Translations under genes and position numbers: made by a program | Part shown: positions 23,370 to 32,317 of the stretch, one piece after another | Position numbering within the stretch: the first letter of the stretch is position 1 | Layout of the letters: every line of letters begins with the position of its first letter | Notes under the pieces: model-generated | What the model saw: the letters and a program-made list of their open reading frames with translations, nothing else | Databases searched by the model: none | What the model was told of the DNA's origin: nothing | Source of the DNA: CAZPKH01 sp964407165 | GTDB taxonomy: Bacteria; Bacteroidota; Bacteroidia; Bacteroidales; Muribaculaceae | DNA length: 64,000 bases | Assembly (NCBI GenBank): GCA_964407165.1 | Contig: CAYOUJ010000004.1 | Location: 1-64,000 of the forward strand | Direction of reading: 5' to 3'

Positions 23370-23999
23370 TTATTTTGCGGGGTGGCCGACGGGGAGGTTG
23401 AGGATAGGCACCTGTGAGGCGGGGAGGCCGAGCAGGGCGGAGATGCCTGCGTGGTCCATCGACGCGCGGGGGACGGTCGAGAGTCCCATGCCGGCGCACA
23501 TAAGCGCCACGTTCTCACAGGCTATGCCCGCGTCGGCGCTGACCATCATCACCGACCGCTCATCATTACGGCCGAAGGTGTCGAAGTTGCCGACAAGCAC
23601 CACGCACAGCGGGGCCGTCTTGGCGAAATCCTGCCGGTCGGCCACCAGGTCGCGGCGGTCTCCGTCTGCCACCTTGACAAGCTTGTGCCCGGCCTTGTCA
23701 TACTTGTACGTGCCCTCGGGCAGGAAGGCGTAGATGTCAATCTCCTGCCGGTTCATGGCCGACGGGGCGGTGATGCGACCGTCCTCGGGACGGTTGATGC
23801 CTCCCGCGGCAAACATGATGTCTGACAACTCCTGAAGCGTCAGCGGCGTGACGGCATACTCGCGGTCAGAGTGGCGCGCCCACAGCGACTCCATGATGTC
23901 CTTGCCCCCCGTCTTCGACGGCTGCGGAAGGGTTATATCCTGGGCCATAGCGCCCAATGCGCCCATTACTAAAGTCATAGCTAATAAAAATTTCTTCAT
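23370..23999 (-). CDS. Exported SagB-type nitroreductase-family protein
   Basis: 209 residues with a signal peptide (to about AMAQ). The rest is a nitroreductase-fold protein: SLWARHSDREYAVTPLTLQE then LSDIMFAAGGINR, TAPSAMNRQEIDIYAFLPEG, DAGIACENVALMCAGMGLST and a C-terminal VPILNLPVGHP. The R-x-S-x-R-xY and TAPSA motifs are those that bind FMN. Similar secreted forms are common in Bacteroidetes and usually annotated SagB/ThcOx; the substrate is unknown. The gene starts 13 bp after the kinase stop on the same strand, so it is probably cotranscribed with the kinase upstream. Confidence 0.85.
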   Translation of the reverse strand: MKKFLLAMTLVMGALGAMAQDITLPQPSKTGGKDIMESLWARHSDREYAVTPLTLQELSDIMFAAGGINRPEDGRITAPSAMNRQEIDIYAFLPEGTYKYDKAGHKLVKVADGDRRDLVADRQDFAKTAPLCVVLVGNFDTFGRNDERSVMMVSADAGIACENVALMCAGMGLSTVPRASMDHAGISALLGLPASQVPILNLPVGHPAK

Positions 24000-24011
24000 G
24001 ATATATTGGTA

Positions 24012-25802
24012 TTAATCGATGGCGATGCGGAAGCCCAGGTCGTCGCTGCAATACGACGGCTTGCAGCCGGTGACGCGGTGGCTGACAACGGAGAATTTTG
24101 AGCCGAACTTGAAACTGCCGCTGCGGCCCACCTTTGCCGACTTGGAGCCGCCGGCCCAGTCGCGCGTCCACTCAAACACGTTTCCGCTCATGTCGTATAG
24201 GCCCAGAGCGTTAGGGTTCTTTGACGCGCAGGCATGAGTCGTGCCCCCGCTGTTGGCGTCATACCACCCTACCGAGTCGAGGTTGTCGCTGCCGCTGTAG
24301 GTGTAATAGGCATAGTCGTTGCCGCCGTTGGCTGCGTATTCCCACTGCGACTCAGTGGGCAGGCAGAAGCTCTGGCCCGTTAGGCCGCTGAGCTTGTTGC
24401 AGAATGAATCGGCGTCATACCACGACACGTTCTCAACGGGATTGTCCAGTCCAGCGTGGCTCGAGGGATTGTTGCCCATCACGGCCTTGTAGAGCCATTG
24501 GGGAGTTTCGGTGGAGGCGATGTAATAGGTGCCGTTGCCTGTAACGCGCACCATCTCCATAGTGCTGCCGTTGCCCGAGAAGGTGCGCGTCTGCTTGTTG
24601 TAAGTCACCCTCGGCGACGAGCTGATCACTACCACACTGGGGTCTGTGGGGCTGTCAGGCTGCCCGACCTCGGCCTCCATGGGCGTCGGCGAAGGCTCCG
24701 GCGAAGGCGAGTCTTTCGACCCGCCGAGTATTAATACCGCGCCTACCACCAAGAGCACCACGGCTGCAGCGGCAACCACGGCGATGACGGTCTTGCCATT
24801 GTTTTGCTGCCGTTGCTGCTGCGGGTGGAACTGCGGCGTCGGTGTCTCGCCCATCGGCACTGCACGCGTGCGGCTGTCATTCACCGGCGGTTTGGGGGGC
24901 TGCATATTTGGCACCGTGACCTCACCTGTGCCACCCGTTGCCGACCCGGCATCGAGCAGGCGCCGAAACTCTTCAGCGCTCTGCGGACGCACGTTCACCA
25001 TCAGGTTCATCGCCCGCAGCACGGCGTTGCGCGTGGCCGGAGTGATGCCGTTGGGAAATGTTATCTTTCCTTGCCCGGATATGAGCAACGCGGCCGTCGG
25101 GGGCACCTCCCCCGAGATGAGATAGAACAGTGTCGCGCCCAGTGCATAGACGTCGGTGGCCGGCGTGAGCATCGCCGAGTCGCCAGCCATCTGTTCCGGC
25201 GCCGCATACGACGGCGTTGCTCCGGCAATCGTGTTGCTTATCACCCCCTGCGACTCGTCAAACACCTTGGCAATACCGAAGTCTATAAGTATCGGCGCGC
25301 CCGAGGGAGCCAGCATGATGTTGGCAGGCTTGATGTCGAGGTGCAGCAGGTTCTGCGAGTGCACATGCGCCACGGCCTCCGACACCCTCTTCATAAGCTC
25401 CACGGCCTTGCGCTCCGGTATCGCCCCGTGGCTCTTGACCACCTGCGACAGTGTCGGGCCGTCGATATAGTCCATTACATAATACGCCGTCCCGTTCTCC
25501 TCAAACACGTCGTGCACCTTCACTATCCCCTCGTGGCTTAGCGAGAATAGCGCTTTGGCCTCGCCGAGAAACTTCTGTCGGAGCTTCTCGATAGTCGCCG
25601 TCATGCTCTGGGAGCCTACTGACACTTCACCTGTGCTGTCGTCGCGATTGCAGTATTCCGACACAAAAAATTCCTTGATGGCCACGCGATGACCCAAGGC
25701 GGTGTGTACACCCTCATACGTGCACCCGAATCCGCCCGAAGCGATGAAGCGGGTGATGCGGTACTTGCCACCCTGCAGGGTGGTATTATTGGCTAACGGC
25801 AT
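24012..25802 (-). CDS. Membrane Ser/Thr protein kinase with C-terminal SUMF1-like domain
   Basis: 596 residues. The kinase domain (14-285) is complete: glycine loop ASGGFGCTY, catalytic Lys43 in VAIKEF, HLDIKPAN with Asp156 and Asn161, DFG at 174-176 and APE at 201-203. His-Leu-Asp replaces HRD, so it is a non-RD kinase. A Pro-rich linker leads to one membrane span (338-360) and then an extracytoplasmic SUMF1/FGE-type domain (about 415-596) with TPQWLYKAVMG, LPTESQWEYAANGG and GLYDMSGNVFEWT. The last block has two Cys (GCKPSYCSDD) but does not look like the catalytic FGE site. The outer domain may sense a ligand, inferred from topology. Confidence 0.92.
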   Translation of the reverse strand: MPLANNTTLQGGKYRITRFIASGGFGCTYEGVHTALGHRVAIKEFFVSEYCNRDDSTGEVSVGSQSMTATIEKLRQKFLGEAKALFSLSHEGIVKVHDVFEENGTAYYVMDYIDGPTLSQVVKSHGAIPERKAVELMKRVSEAVAHVHSQNLLHLDIKPANIMLAPSGAPILIDFGIAKVFDESQGVISNTIAGATPSYAAPEQMAGDSAMLTPATDVYALGATLFYLISGEVPPTAALLISGQGKITFPNGITPATRNAVLRAMNLMVNVRPQSAEEFRRLLDAGSATGGTGEVTVPNMQPPKPPVNDSRTRAVPMGETPTPQFHPQQQRQQNNGKTVIAVVAAAAVVLLVVGAVLILGGSKDSPSPEPSPTPMEAEVGQPDSPTDPSVVVISSSPRVTYNKQTRTFSGNGSTMEMVRVTGNGTYYIASTETPQWLYKAVMGNNPSSHAGLDNPVENVSWYDADSFCNKLSGLTGQSFCLPTESQWEYAANGGNDYAYYTYSGSDNLDSVGWYDANSGGTTHACASKNPNALGLYDMSGNVFEWTRDWAGGSKSAKVGRSGSFKFGSKFSVVSHRVTGCKPSYCSDDLGFRIAID

Positions 25803-25835
25803 GATTTGTCAGTAATGTTAGTGTGTTAAGTTGTG

Positions 25836-25843
25836 CAAATTTA
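25836..25843 (-). promoter_or_regulatory. -7 box of the first kinase gene
   Basis: Minus-strand TAAATTTG, 34 bp before the ATG at 25802 and just past the stop of the MATE gene at 25852, giving the kinase and nitroreductase genes their own promoter. Confidence 0.6.
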
Positions 25844-25851
25844 AGGAATTT

Positions 25852-27150
25852 TCAGTAACCGCGCAAAGATTTCCACAAAAAAGTCTGCGCCACAGAGCGC
25901 ACTAACAGATATACGCAGAAGGCCACCCACAGCCCGTGGTTGCCCCACAGGGGCATCAGGGCGAAGTAGAGGGCGAAGAAGAGCGCCGAGGCGAGCGCCA
26001 GCGACAGCAGCATGCGCCACGTGTCGGTGGCGCCGACATACACCCCGTCCCAGACGAAGGCCGCAAACCCCATCAACGGCACCGCGGCAGCCCAGAGAAG
26101 ATAGTTCGAGGCCTCGCCGCGCACCCCCGGCTCGTCGCTGAGTATCGCCATGATCCACTCCCCGGCGCCGAAATAGAGCGCACTGAAGAGGGTGGCAAGC
26201 CCCACGCCCCAGAGCATCAACCGCCGTATCAGCCGGTCGAGCCGACGGCGGTCGCGAGCGCCGATGTAGCGCCCCGCCAACGCCTCGCCGGCGTAGGCGA
26301 AGCCGTCCATGAAGTAGCTGAAGAGCATGAACAGCTGCATCAGCAGCGTGTTCGCCGCGAGCGTCAGCGTCCCCTCGCAGGCGCCGGCGCGTGTGAACCA
26401 TACCGTCACGGCTATTATGCACACCGTGCGCATGGCTATGAACAGGTTGACTTTGAACAGCGGCCCGGGCTTCAGCGGCTTGGCGTCAGCCTTCTTGGGC
26501 GCACGGTGCAGCCCGTCGCGCATAACCATGCTCCGGCACCACAATGCCGAGGCCAGGGCGCCCACCCACTGCGCCACGAGCGTACCCGTGGCCACTCCCT
26601 CTATCTGCCAGTGGCAGCCGTAGACCAGCAGCAGACTCGTGACTATGTTTGTCACGTTGATTATCAGCGCTATCCACATCCCCGCACGGGAGTTTTGCAT
26701 CCCCAGGAGCCACCCCGTGGCGGCGTACGTGACGAACACCGCCGGCGCGCCCCAGATGAGTATGTCGAAGTAGAGACGTGCTCCCGCAAGCGTCTCGGCG
26801 TCAGAGTCAAAGAAGCGGAGTATTACCCCCGAGAGAACACCTTGCAGCGCTATCAGCGCCACGCCGAAGGCCACGGCGCTGACCGTCGACCGCACGAGCG
26901 TGTCCCATTCACCGCGCGGGTCGCGGCGCCCGAAGGCCTGCGCCGTCATCCCCGACGTGCCCGCGCGCAGGAAGCCGAACAGCCAGTAGAGCATGTTGAA
27001 CATAACGCCCCCCACGGCTATCGCCGCGATGTAGACGGCCGAGCCCATGTGGCCCGTGATGGCCACGTCGAGCAGCGCCAGCAGCGGGGTGGTGATGTTG
27101 GTGACTATGGCCGGGAGCGCCAGCCGCAGTATCGGTATCCTCTCCTTCAT
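25852..27150 (-). CDS. MATE-family efflux transporter (DinF-like)
   Basis: 432 residues with about 12 membrane segments. The N-terminus LRLALPAIVTNITTPLLALL followed by DVAITGHMG is the DinF/NorM-type MATE start, and the symmetric second half begins near FKVNLFIAMRTVCIIAVTVW. MATE proteins export cationic or hydrophobic compounds by proton or sodium antiport; the substrate is not predictable. It lies on the same strand as, but 36 bp before, the kinase promoter. The upstream region is taken up by repeats and no clear TAnnTTTG box was found. Confidence 0.92.
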   Translation of the reverse strand: MKERIPILRLALPAIVTNITTPLLALLDVAITGHMGSAVYIAAIAVGGVMFNMLYWLFGFLRAGTSGMTAQAFGRRDPRGEWDTLVRSTVSAVAFGVALIALQGVLSGVILRFFDSDAETLAGARLYFDILIWGAPAVFVTYAATGWLLGMQNSRAGMWIALIINVTNIVTSLLLVYGCHWQIEGVATGTLVAQWVGALASALWCRSMVMRDGLHRAPKKADAKPLKPGPLFKVNLFIAMRTVCIIAVTVWFTRAGACEGTLTLAANTLLMQLFMLFSYFMDGFAYAGEALAGRYIGARDRRRLDRLIRRLMLWGVGLATLFSALYFGAGEWIMAILSDEPGVRGEASNYLLWAAAVPLMGFAAFVWDGVYVGATDTWRMLLSLALASALFFALYFALMPLWGNHGLWVAFCVYLLVRSVAQTFLWKSLRGY

Positions 27151-27395
27151 AAAACTTGTTTAATGCTCCAAAGGAGCATTTTGATGATAACCGCGGGCAA
27201 GCGAAGCGCAGCCCGTGGGAATAGCAAAAGTCTTGACGCTTAGCGCCCCAACGGGGCGCGCTGATGATTTTTGAAACTATCATCAGCGCGCCCTTTTAGG
27301 GCGCATATAAGCCATTTTTTCTCTTTTCCCCTGACTGCGCTACGCTTGTCAGGGGTTATCATCAATTTGCCCCTTTGGGCAATAGTAAGGGGGCG
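27151..27395. repeat. Intergenic block of inverted repeats
   Basis: Contains GCTCCAAAGGAGC, then GCGCCCCAACGGGGCGC with GCTGATGAT, an inverted copy of that unit (ATCATCAGCGCGCCC then TTTTAGGGCGC), CCCCTGAC-GTCAGGGG, and GCCCCTTTGGGC. The paired units would fold into several stems after the OPT gene start region; no gene is visible. Confidence 0.75.
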
Positions 27396-29408
27396 TCAGG
27401 CTTTGGCCTTGGCGCGGCAGGAGTCGTAGTAGACGTAGGCGAGCAGCCCGAGATAGATGACGATGCCGAGCACCTGCATGACGAAGTTGTCGTCCTGCCA
27501 CGGGCAGTGGAAGTCGAATCCGGCAAAGCGGGTGATGGCGGCGAAGACGCCGAAGAGGGCGCCGCCGGCTATAAGGCCCGAGGCTATCAGCGTACCGCGG
27601 TCATGGCGTGCAGAGCAGGTGGCCTTGTCCTTGGAGCTGTGGGCCACGAAGTAGGCCAGGGCGCCGCCGATGAGCATCGGCGTGTTGAGCTGCAGCGGGA
27701 TGAACATGCCCAGGCAGAATGCTAATGCGGGCACGCCCAGCCAATTGAGTATCAGTGCCAATACGGCGCCGACAATGTAGAGCACCCAGGGGGTGTCGCC
27801 GCCCATCATCAGCGGCTCGATCACCTTGGCCATGGCGTTGGCCTGCGGGGCCACGAGAGCGTTGTCGCCGGTGAAGCCGTAGACCTGGTTTAGCAGCATG
27901 ATCACGCCGCCCACGGTGGCTGCCGACACGAGCGTGCCGACAAACTTCCACCGCTCCTGCTTGCGCGGGGTCGAGCCCAGCCAGTAGCCCACTTTCAGGT
28001 CGGTCACAAAGCCGCCGGCCATCGACAGCGCCGTGCAAACAACGCCGCCGATCACCATCGACGCGGCTATGCCCTCCTTGCCGTTGAGGCCGATGGCCAC
28101 GAAAATCACGGAGGCAACAATCAACGTCATCAGCGTCATGCCCGACACCGGGTTGGTGCCCACGATGGCTATGGCGTTGGCGGCCACGGTGGTGAAGAGG
28201 AACGCTATCACAGTGACCACTATCCAGGCCACGAGAGCCTGCCAGAAGGTGTGGATTACACCGAACCAGAAGAACAACAGCACGGCCACGAGGGCGATGC
28301 CGATGAAGAAGACCACGTGCTTCATCGAGATGTCACTCTGCCAGCGCACGGGGCGCTCCTGCACGGCGCCGCCCTTGAACTCGCGGCCTGCCAGGCCAAC
28401 GGCCTGACGGATGATGGGCCACGACTTGACGATGCCTATCAGGCCGGCCATGGCGATGCCGCCGATGCCGATCAGACGCGCATAGTCGCTGAATATCTGC
28501 TGCGGCGCCATCATCTCGATGGCCGGGCTTCCGTAGGTGCCCATGACCGGTATGATAATCCACCAGACGAAAATCGAGCCGGCGAAGATGACGAAGGCAT
28601 ATTTCAGGCCCACGATGTAGCCCAGACCCAGCAGCGCCGCGCCTGTGTTGAAGCTCAGCACCATCTTGGTCTTCGCGGCAAGCGCCTGGCCCCACTCCGT
28701 GGCGTAGGTGGTCACGGTGTCAGCCCAGAAGTGGAATGTCTCGACCACATAGTCATAGATGCCGCCTATCAGCGAGGCTATTACCAGAGTGATGGCCTGG
28801 CCACCGGAAGCTTTCTTGTCGGCACCCGACGCCTGGCCGCTGGCGAGCACCTGCGTGGTGGCCGTGGCCTCCGGGAAGGGATACTTGCCGTGCATGTCCT
28901 TCACGAAATATTTGCGGAAGGGTATGAAGAACAGTATGCCCAGGAAGCCGCCGAGCAGCGAGCTGAGGAAGATCTGGAAGAAGTTGACGTCGATGCCCAA
29001 GATGTACAGGGCAGGCAGGGTGAAGATTGCGCCGGCCACTATCACGCCGGAGCAGGCGCCGATCGACTGTATTATAACGTTCTGGCCCAGCGGGTTCTTG
29101 AGATTGAGCGCGCCGCTGAGGCCCATGGCGATGATGGCGATGGGGATTGCGGCTTCAAACACCTGGCCCACTTTCAGGCCAAGGTATGCCGCGGCGGCGC
29201 TGAAGATTACGGCCAATATCAGGCCCATCGACACGGAGTAGGGGGTGATCTCCTTGTACTCGCGAGCCGGGTGCATCATCGGCCGGTACTCCTCATCCTC
29301 GCCGAGCTCGCGAAACGCGTTGTCAGGCAGATCTATGGGATCGGCGACCATGTAGATGCGCTCCTGCTCCTCGGGGTCGAGGGGGCGGGTGGGATTGTCT
29401 TGTTGCAT
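27396..29408 (-). CDS. OPT-family oligopeptide transporter
   Basis: 670 residues with about 15 membrane segments. Recognisable family parts are TPYSVSMGLILAVIFSAAAA, YLGLKVGQVFEAAIP, GSIGAC-like IQSIGACSGVIVAGAIFTLP, FPEATATTQVL and YWLGSTPRKQE. Bacterial OPT proteins import peptides or metal-chelates, driven by proton gradient; the substrate here is unknown. It is transcribed divergently from the BadF-type kinase gene with its own TAnnTTTG box about 75 bp upstream. Length and motifs are normal; no defects seen. Confidence 0.94.
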   Translation of the reverse strand: MQQDNPTRPLDPEEQERIYMVADPIDLPDNAFRELGEDEEYRPMMHPAREYKEITPYSVSMGLILAVIFSAAAAYLGLKVGQVFEAAIPIAIIAMGLSGALNLKNPLGQNVIIQSIGACSGVIVAGAIFTLPALYILGIDVNFFQIFLSSLLGGFLGILFFIPFRKYFVKDMHGKYPFPEATATTQVLASGQASGADKKASGGQAITLVIASLIGGIYDYVVETFHFWADTVTTYATEWGQALAAKTKMVLSFNTGAALLGLGYIVGLKYAFVIFAGSIFVWWIIIPVMGTYGSPAIEMMAPQQIFSDYARLIGIGGIAMAGLIGIVKSWPIIRQAVGLAGREFKGGAVQERPVRWQSDISMKHVVFFIGIALVAVLLFFWFGVIHTFWQALVAWIVVTVIAFLFTTVAANAIAIVGTNPVSGMTLMTLIVASVIFVAIGLNGKEGIAASMVIGGVVCTALSMAGGFVTDLKVGYWLGSTPRKQERWKFVGTLVSAATVGGVIMLLNQVYGFTGDNALVAPQANAMAKVIEPLMMGGDTPWVLYIVGAVLALILNWLGVPALAFCLGMFIPLQLNTPMLIGGALAYFVAHSSKDKATCSARHDRGTLIASGLIAGGALFGVFAAITRFAGFDFHCPWQDDNFVMQVLGIVIYLGLLAYVYYDSCRAKAKA

Positions 29409-29481
29409 TATGATTGGTTTTAAAAATTATTTTCGAGGATGATCGATAATCAATCGATGGCCTACCGGATTTTTATGCTGA

Positions 29482-29529
29482 CAAAGTTACGCTTTACAAT
29501 CCACCCTGCCAAATTTTTTGCTAAATTTG
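29482..29529. promoter_or_regulatory. Divergent -7 boxes for OPT and BadF-type genes
   Basis: Minus-strand TAACTTTG at 29482-29489 serves the OPT gene. Plus-strand TAAATTTG at 29522-29529 ends only 4 bp before the BadF-type ATG at 29534, so that transcript is probably leaderless. Confidence 0.6.
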
Positions 29530-29533
29530 CGCC

Positions 29534-30370
29534 ATGAAACTAATCGCTGACAGCGGATCCACCTCCACCGCATGGGCCGTCATCGGCCCCGACGGTCGCG
29601 GATCCATCATCTCTACCGCCGGCATCAACGCCCTGCACAGCTCCGACGAGCACATTAATAATGTGTTGCGCGACGCCGCCGACGCCTGCCCCGAGGGGAT
29701 AACCGAAATTCACTTCTACGGCGCCGGCTGCATCGACGCCGACGCCTGCGAGCGCATAGCCGCGCCTCTGCGCAAGCTCTTCCCCGGCGCCACCGTCGAG
29801 GTGGCCACAGACCTCCTCGGAGCCGCGCGCGCCCTGTGCCAGGGGCGTCCCGGCATAGCATGCATTTTAGGCACCGGATCGAACTCTTGCCTGTCGGACG
29901 GCGTTAACATAGTGGCGAACGTCAGCCCTCTCGGCTTCATCCTCGGCGACGAAGGCTCCGGCGCCGTCATCGGCCGCCGCCTGCTCGGCGACGTGCTCAA
30001 GCGCCAGCTCCCCGAGGAGGTCTGCCGCGACTTCCGCGCCCGTTTCGGCATCGACGCCGTGACCGCCGTGCGCCGCGTCTACCGCGAGGAGGCGCCAAAC
30101 CGATGGCTCGGGTCACTGGCACCCTTTGCCACCGACCATATCGACGTGCCGGAGATCCGCCACCTCGTAGCTTCGGAGTTTCGCGCATTCTTCCATCGAA
30201 ACATCGCGCAATACACCGGCTGTCGCCAGCTGCCCGTGCATTTCACCGGCAGCGTCGCCTGGCACCTGCAGGAGGTGCTCCGCGAAGTGGCCGCCGCCGA
30301 GGGCTACACCGTCGGCCGCATAACCCCCTCCCCTATCAACGCTCTAATCTCGCCATGCAGTCAGAAATAA
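29534..30370 (+). CDS. BadF/BadG-type ATPase, N-acetylglucosamine kinase-like
   Basis: 278 residues of the ASKHA fold. The N-terminal phosphate loop is MKLIADSGSTSTAWAVIGPD, the second loop ACILGTGSNSCL and the adenosine-side motif GFILGDEGSGAVIGRRLL. These match the small BadF-type proteins of Bacteroidetes usually annotated as N-acetylglucosamine kinases; no Cys cluster for a radical-enzyme activase is present. It would phosphorylate an amino sugar in the cytoplasm, which fits glmS elsewhere in the window only loosely. The 3' end overlaps serB by 16 bp in another frame, suggesting coupled translation. Confidence 0.88.
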   Translation: MKLIADSGSTSTAWAVIGPDGRGSIISTAGINALHSSDEHINNVLRDAADACPEGITEIHFYGAGCIDADACERIAAPLRKLFPGATVEVATDLLGAARALCQGRPGIACILGTGSNSCLSDGVNIVANVSPLGFILGDEGSGAVIGRRLLGDVLKRQLPEEVCRDFRARFGIDAVTAVRRVYREEAPNRWLGSLAPFATDHIDVPEIRHLVASEFRAFFHRNIAQYTGCRQLPVHFTGSVAWHLQEVLREVAAAEGYTVGRITPSPINALISPCSQK

Positions 30371-31593
30371 TACTCGTCAACATCTCCGGCAAAGACCGCC
30401 CGGGCGTCACCGCCGCCCTCACCGAGATACTCGCCCGCTACGACGCGACCATACTCGACATCGGCCAGGCCGACATCCACCATTCGCTAAGCCTCGGCAT
30501 ACTCTTCCTCACAACCGAGGCGCAGTCGGGCAACATCATCAAGGAGCTGCTGCTCAAGGCCGACGAGATGGGGGTGACGGTCACCTTCCGCCCCGTCAGT
30601 CTCGAGGGTTACTCCGACTGGGTCACCCGCCAGGGGCGCAACCGCTGGATAATCACCCTGCTCGGACGACGCCTCACCGCCCGCCACATCGCCGTGGTAA
30701 GCAAGGTGATAGCCACCCAGGGGCTAAACATCGACGGCATACAGCGCCTGACAGGCCGCATGCCCGTGTCGGCCGAAAACGGCCAGGTGGAACTTGCCGA
30801 CAACGAGCATGTGGCCAAGGCCTGCGTCGAGTTCTCCGTCCGCGGCACCCCTGCCGACAAGCAGGCCATGCAGGCCGAGCTGATGGACATCGCCGCCAAG
30901 GAGGGCGTCGACATCTCGATGCAGGAGGACAACATCTACCGCCGCAGCCGCCGCCTGATATGCTTCGACATGGACTCCACGCTCATCCGCACGGAAGTCA
31001 TCGACGAGCTGGCCGAGCGCGCCGGCGTCGGCGACCAAGTGCGCGCCATCACCGAGCGCGCCATGCGCGGCGAGATAGACTTCACCGAGAGCTTCACCGA
31101 GCGCGTGGCCCTGCTCAAGGGCCTCGACGTCAGCGTGATGAAGGAGATAGCCGAGTCGCTGCCCATCACCGAGGGCCTCGAGCGCCTTATGAGCGTGCTA
31201 AAGCGCGCCGGCTACAAGACGGCGATACTCTCCGGCGGGTTCACCTACTTCGGCAACTACCTCAAGCAGAAATACGGCTTCGACTACGTCTATGCCAACG
31301 AGCTTGAGGTGGCCGACGGGAAGCTCACCGGCCGATACGTGGGCGACATCGTCGACGGCACCCGCAAGAAGGAACTGCTGCGCCTCATCGCCCAGGTAGA
31401 GAACATCCACATAGCCCAGACCATAGCCGTCGGCGACGGCGCCAACGACCTGCCCATGCTCTCCACGGCCGGCCTCGGCATCGCCTTCCACGCCAAGCCC
31501 AAGGTCAAGCAGGAAGCCGAGCAGTCGATCAGCACCATCGGCATCGACGGTGTGCTCTACCTCCTCGGCTTCAAAGACTCATTCATCTCATAA
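30355..31593 (+). CDS. serB: Phosphoserine phosphatase with N-terminal ACT domains
   Basis: 412 residues. Two ACT-type regulatory domains occupy about 1-180 (IILVNISGKDRPGVTAALTE and IITLLGRRLTARHIAVVSKV). The HAD phosphatase follows: motif I FDMDSTLIRTEVIDELAERA, motif II Ser in AILSGGFTYFG, motif III Lys-containing GTRKKELL region and motif IV VGDGANDLPML. It catalyses the last step of serine synthesis. The ATG at 30355 is within the end of the BadF-type gene; longer upstream reading frames give non-family, Arg-rich sequence. A 52-bp perfect palindrome follows as terminator. Confidence 0.96.
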   Translation: MQSEIILVNISGKDRPGVTAALTEILARYDATILDIGQADIHHSLSLGILFLTTEAQSGNIIKELLLKADEMGVTVTFRPVSLEGYSDWVTRQGRNRWIITLLGRRLTARHIAVVSKVIATQGLNIDGIQRLTGRMPVSAENGQVELADNEHVAKACVEFSVRGTPADKQAMQAELMDIAAKEGVDISMQEDNIYRRSRRLICFDMDSTLIRTEVIDELAERAGVGDQVRAITERAMRGEIDFTESFTERVALLKGLDVSVMKEIAESLPITEGLERLMSVLKRAGYKTAILSGGFTYFGNYLKQKYGFDYVYANELEVADGKLTGRYVGDIVDGTRKKELLRLIAQVENIHIAQTIAVGDGANDLPMLSTAGLGIAFHAKPKVKQEAEQSISTIGIDGVLYLLGFKDSFIS

Positions 31594-31618
31594 TCCGATC
31601 GATATCCCATCGGTAGAT

Positions 31619-31670
31619 AATCGATAACCCAACGACAGGCAATCGATTGCCTGTCGTTGGGTTATCGATT
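31619..31670. terminator. Perfect 52-bp palindrome between serB and tdk
   Basis: Every base of 31619-31670 pairs in reverse complement (outer AATCGATAACCCAACGACAG, centre AATCGATT). On the plus strand it is followed by TGTTTTT. It serves both convergent genes. Confidence 0.92.
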
Positions 31671-31679
31671 TGTTTTTCG

Positions 31680-32309
31680 CTAAAGGTTGTCGAAGGGCAG
31701 CATCGACCGGCGCGCTTGCTCGATGCGCCGGTTGCGCCAGCACTTGCGGCACACGGCTATGTAGCGCTCGTCGCCGCCGATCTCCACCTGTGCGCCGGTG
31801 TCGACGATGTCGCCCGCCGAGTCGATGCGCGCGTTCACGATGGTCTTGCGGCCGCAAGTGCACGTGCTCTTTATCTCATCGATGGTGTCGGCTATCTCAA
31901 ACAACCGCCGCGAGCCGTCGAACAGGCGGCTCTGGAAGTCGGTGCGCAGCCCGTAGCACACAACGTTGCAACCGTAGTCGTCGACCACACGCGACAGCTG
32001 GTCGACCTGCGCCTCCGTCAGAAACTGTGCCTCGTCGATGAGAAACCAGTCGATCAGCGACCCGTTTTCCTCAAACAGCTGACGGGCCATCTGATAGAGG
32101 TCTGTCTCAGAGTATATCCATTTGCACGCGCGCTCGATGCCGATGCGCGAGCGTATCACATTGTTTTTCTCGCGGGTGTCTATCACGGGCTTGAGGCACA
32201 CGTAGCTCAGCCCGCGCTCCTCGAAGTTGTATGCCTGCGTCAGCAGCATGGCGGTCTTTGCAGAACCCATGGTGCCGTAGCGAAAGTATAGTTTGCCTTG
32301 TCGGTACAT
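31680..32309 (-). CDS. tdk: Thymidine kinase
   Basis: 209 residues of the TK1 family. P-loop GTMGSAKTAML near residue 13, Walker B-like DWFLIDEAQFL with the catalytic Glu, the lasso-loop region GLRTDFQSRLFDGSRRLFE, and a four-Cys zinc site (CTCG and CRKC). It salvages thymidine to dTMP. The ATG at 32309 is followed immediately by the P-loop region, so no longer start is likely. Only 8 bp separate it from the second kinase gene upstream, suggesting one transcript. Confidence 0.96.
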   Translation of the reverse strand: MYRQGKLYFRYGTMGSAKTAMLLTQAYNFEERGLSYVCLKPVIDTREKNNVIRSRIGIERACKWIYSETDLYQMARQLFEENGSLIDWFLIDEAQFLTEAQVDQLSRVVDDYGCNVVCYGLRTDFQSRLFDGSRRLFEIADTIDEIKSTCTCGRKTIVNARIDSAGDIVDTGAQVEIGGDERYIAVCRKCWRNRRIEQARRSMLPFDNL

Positions 32310-32317
32310 TTCAATGA

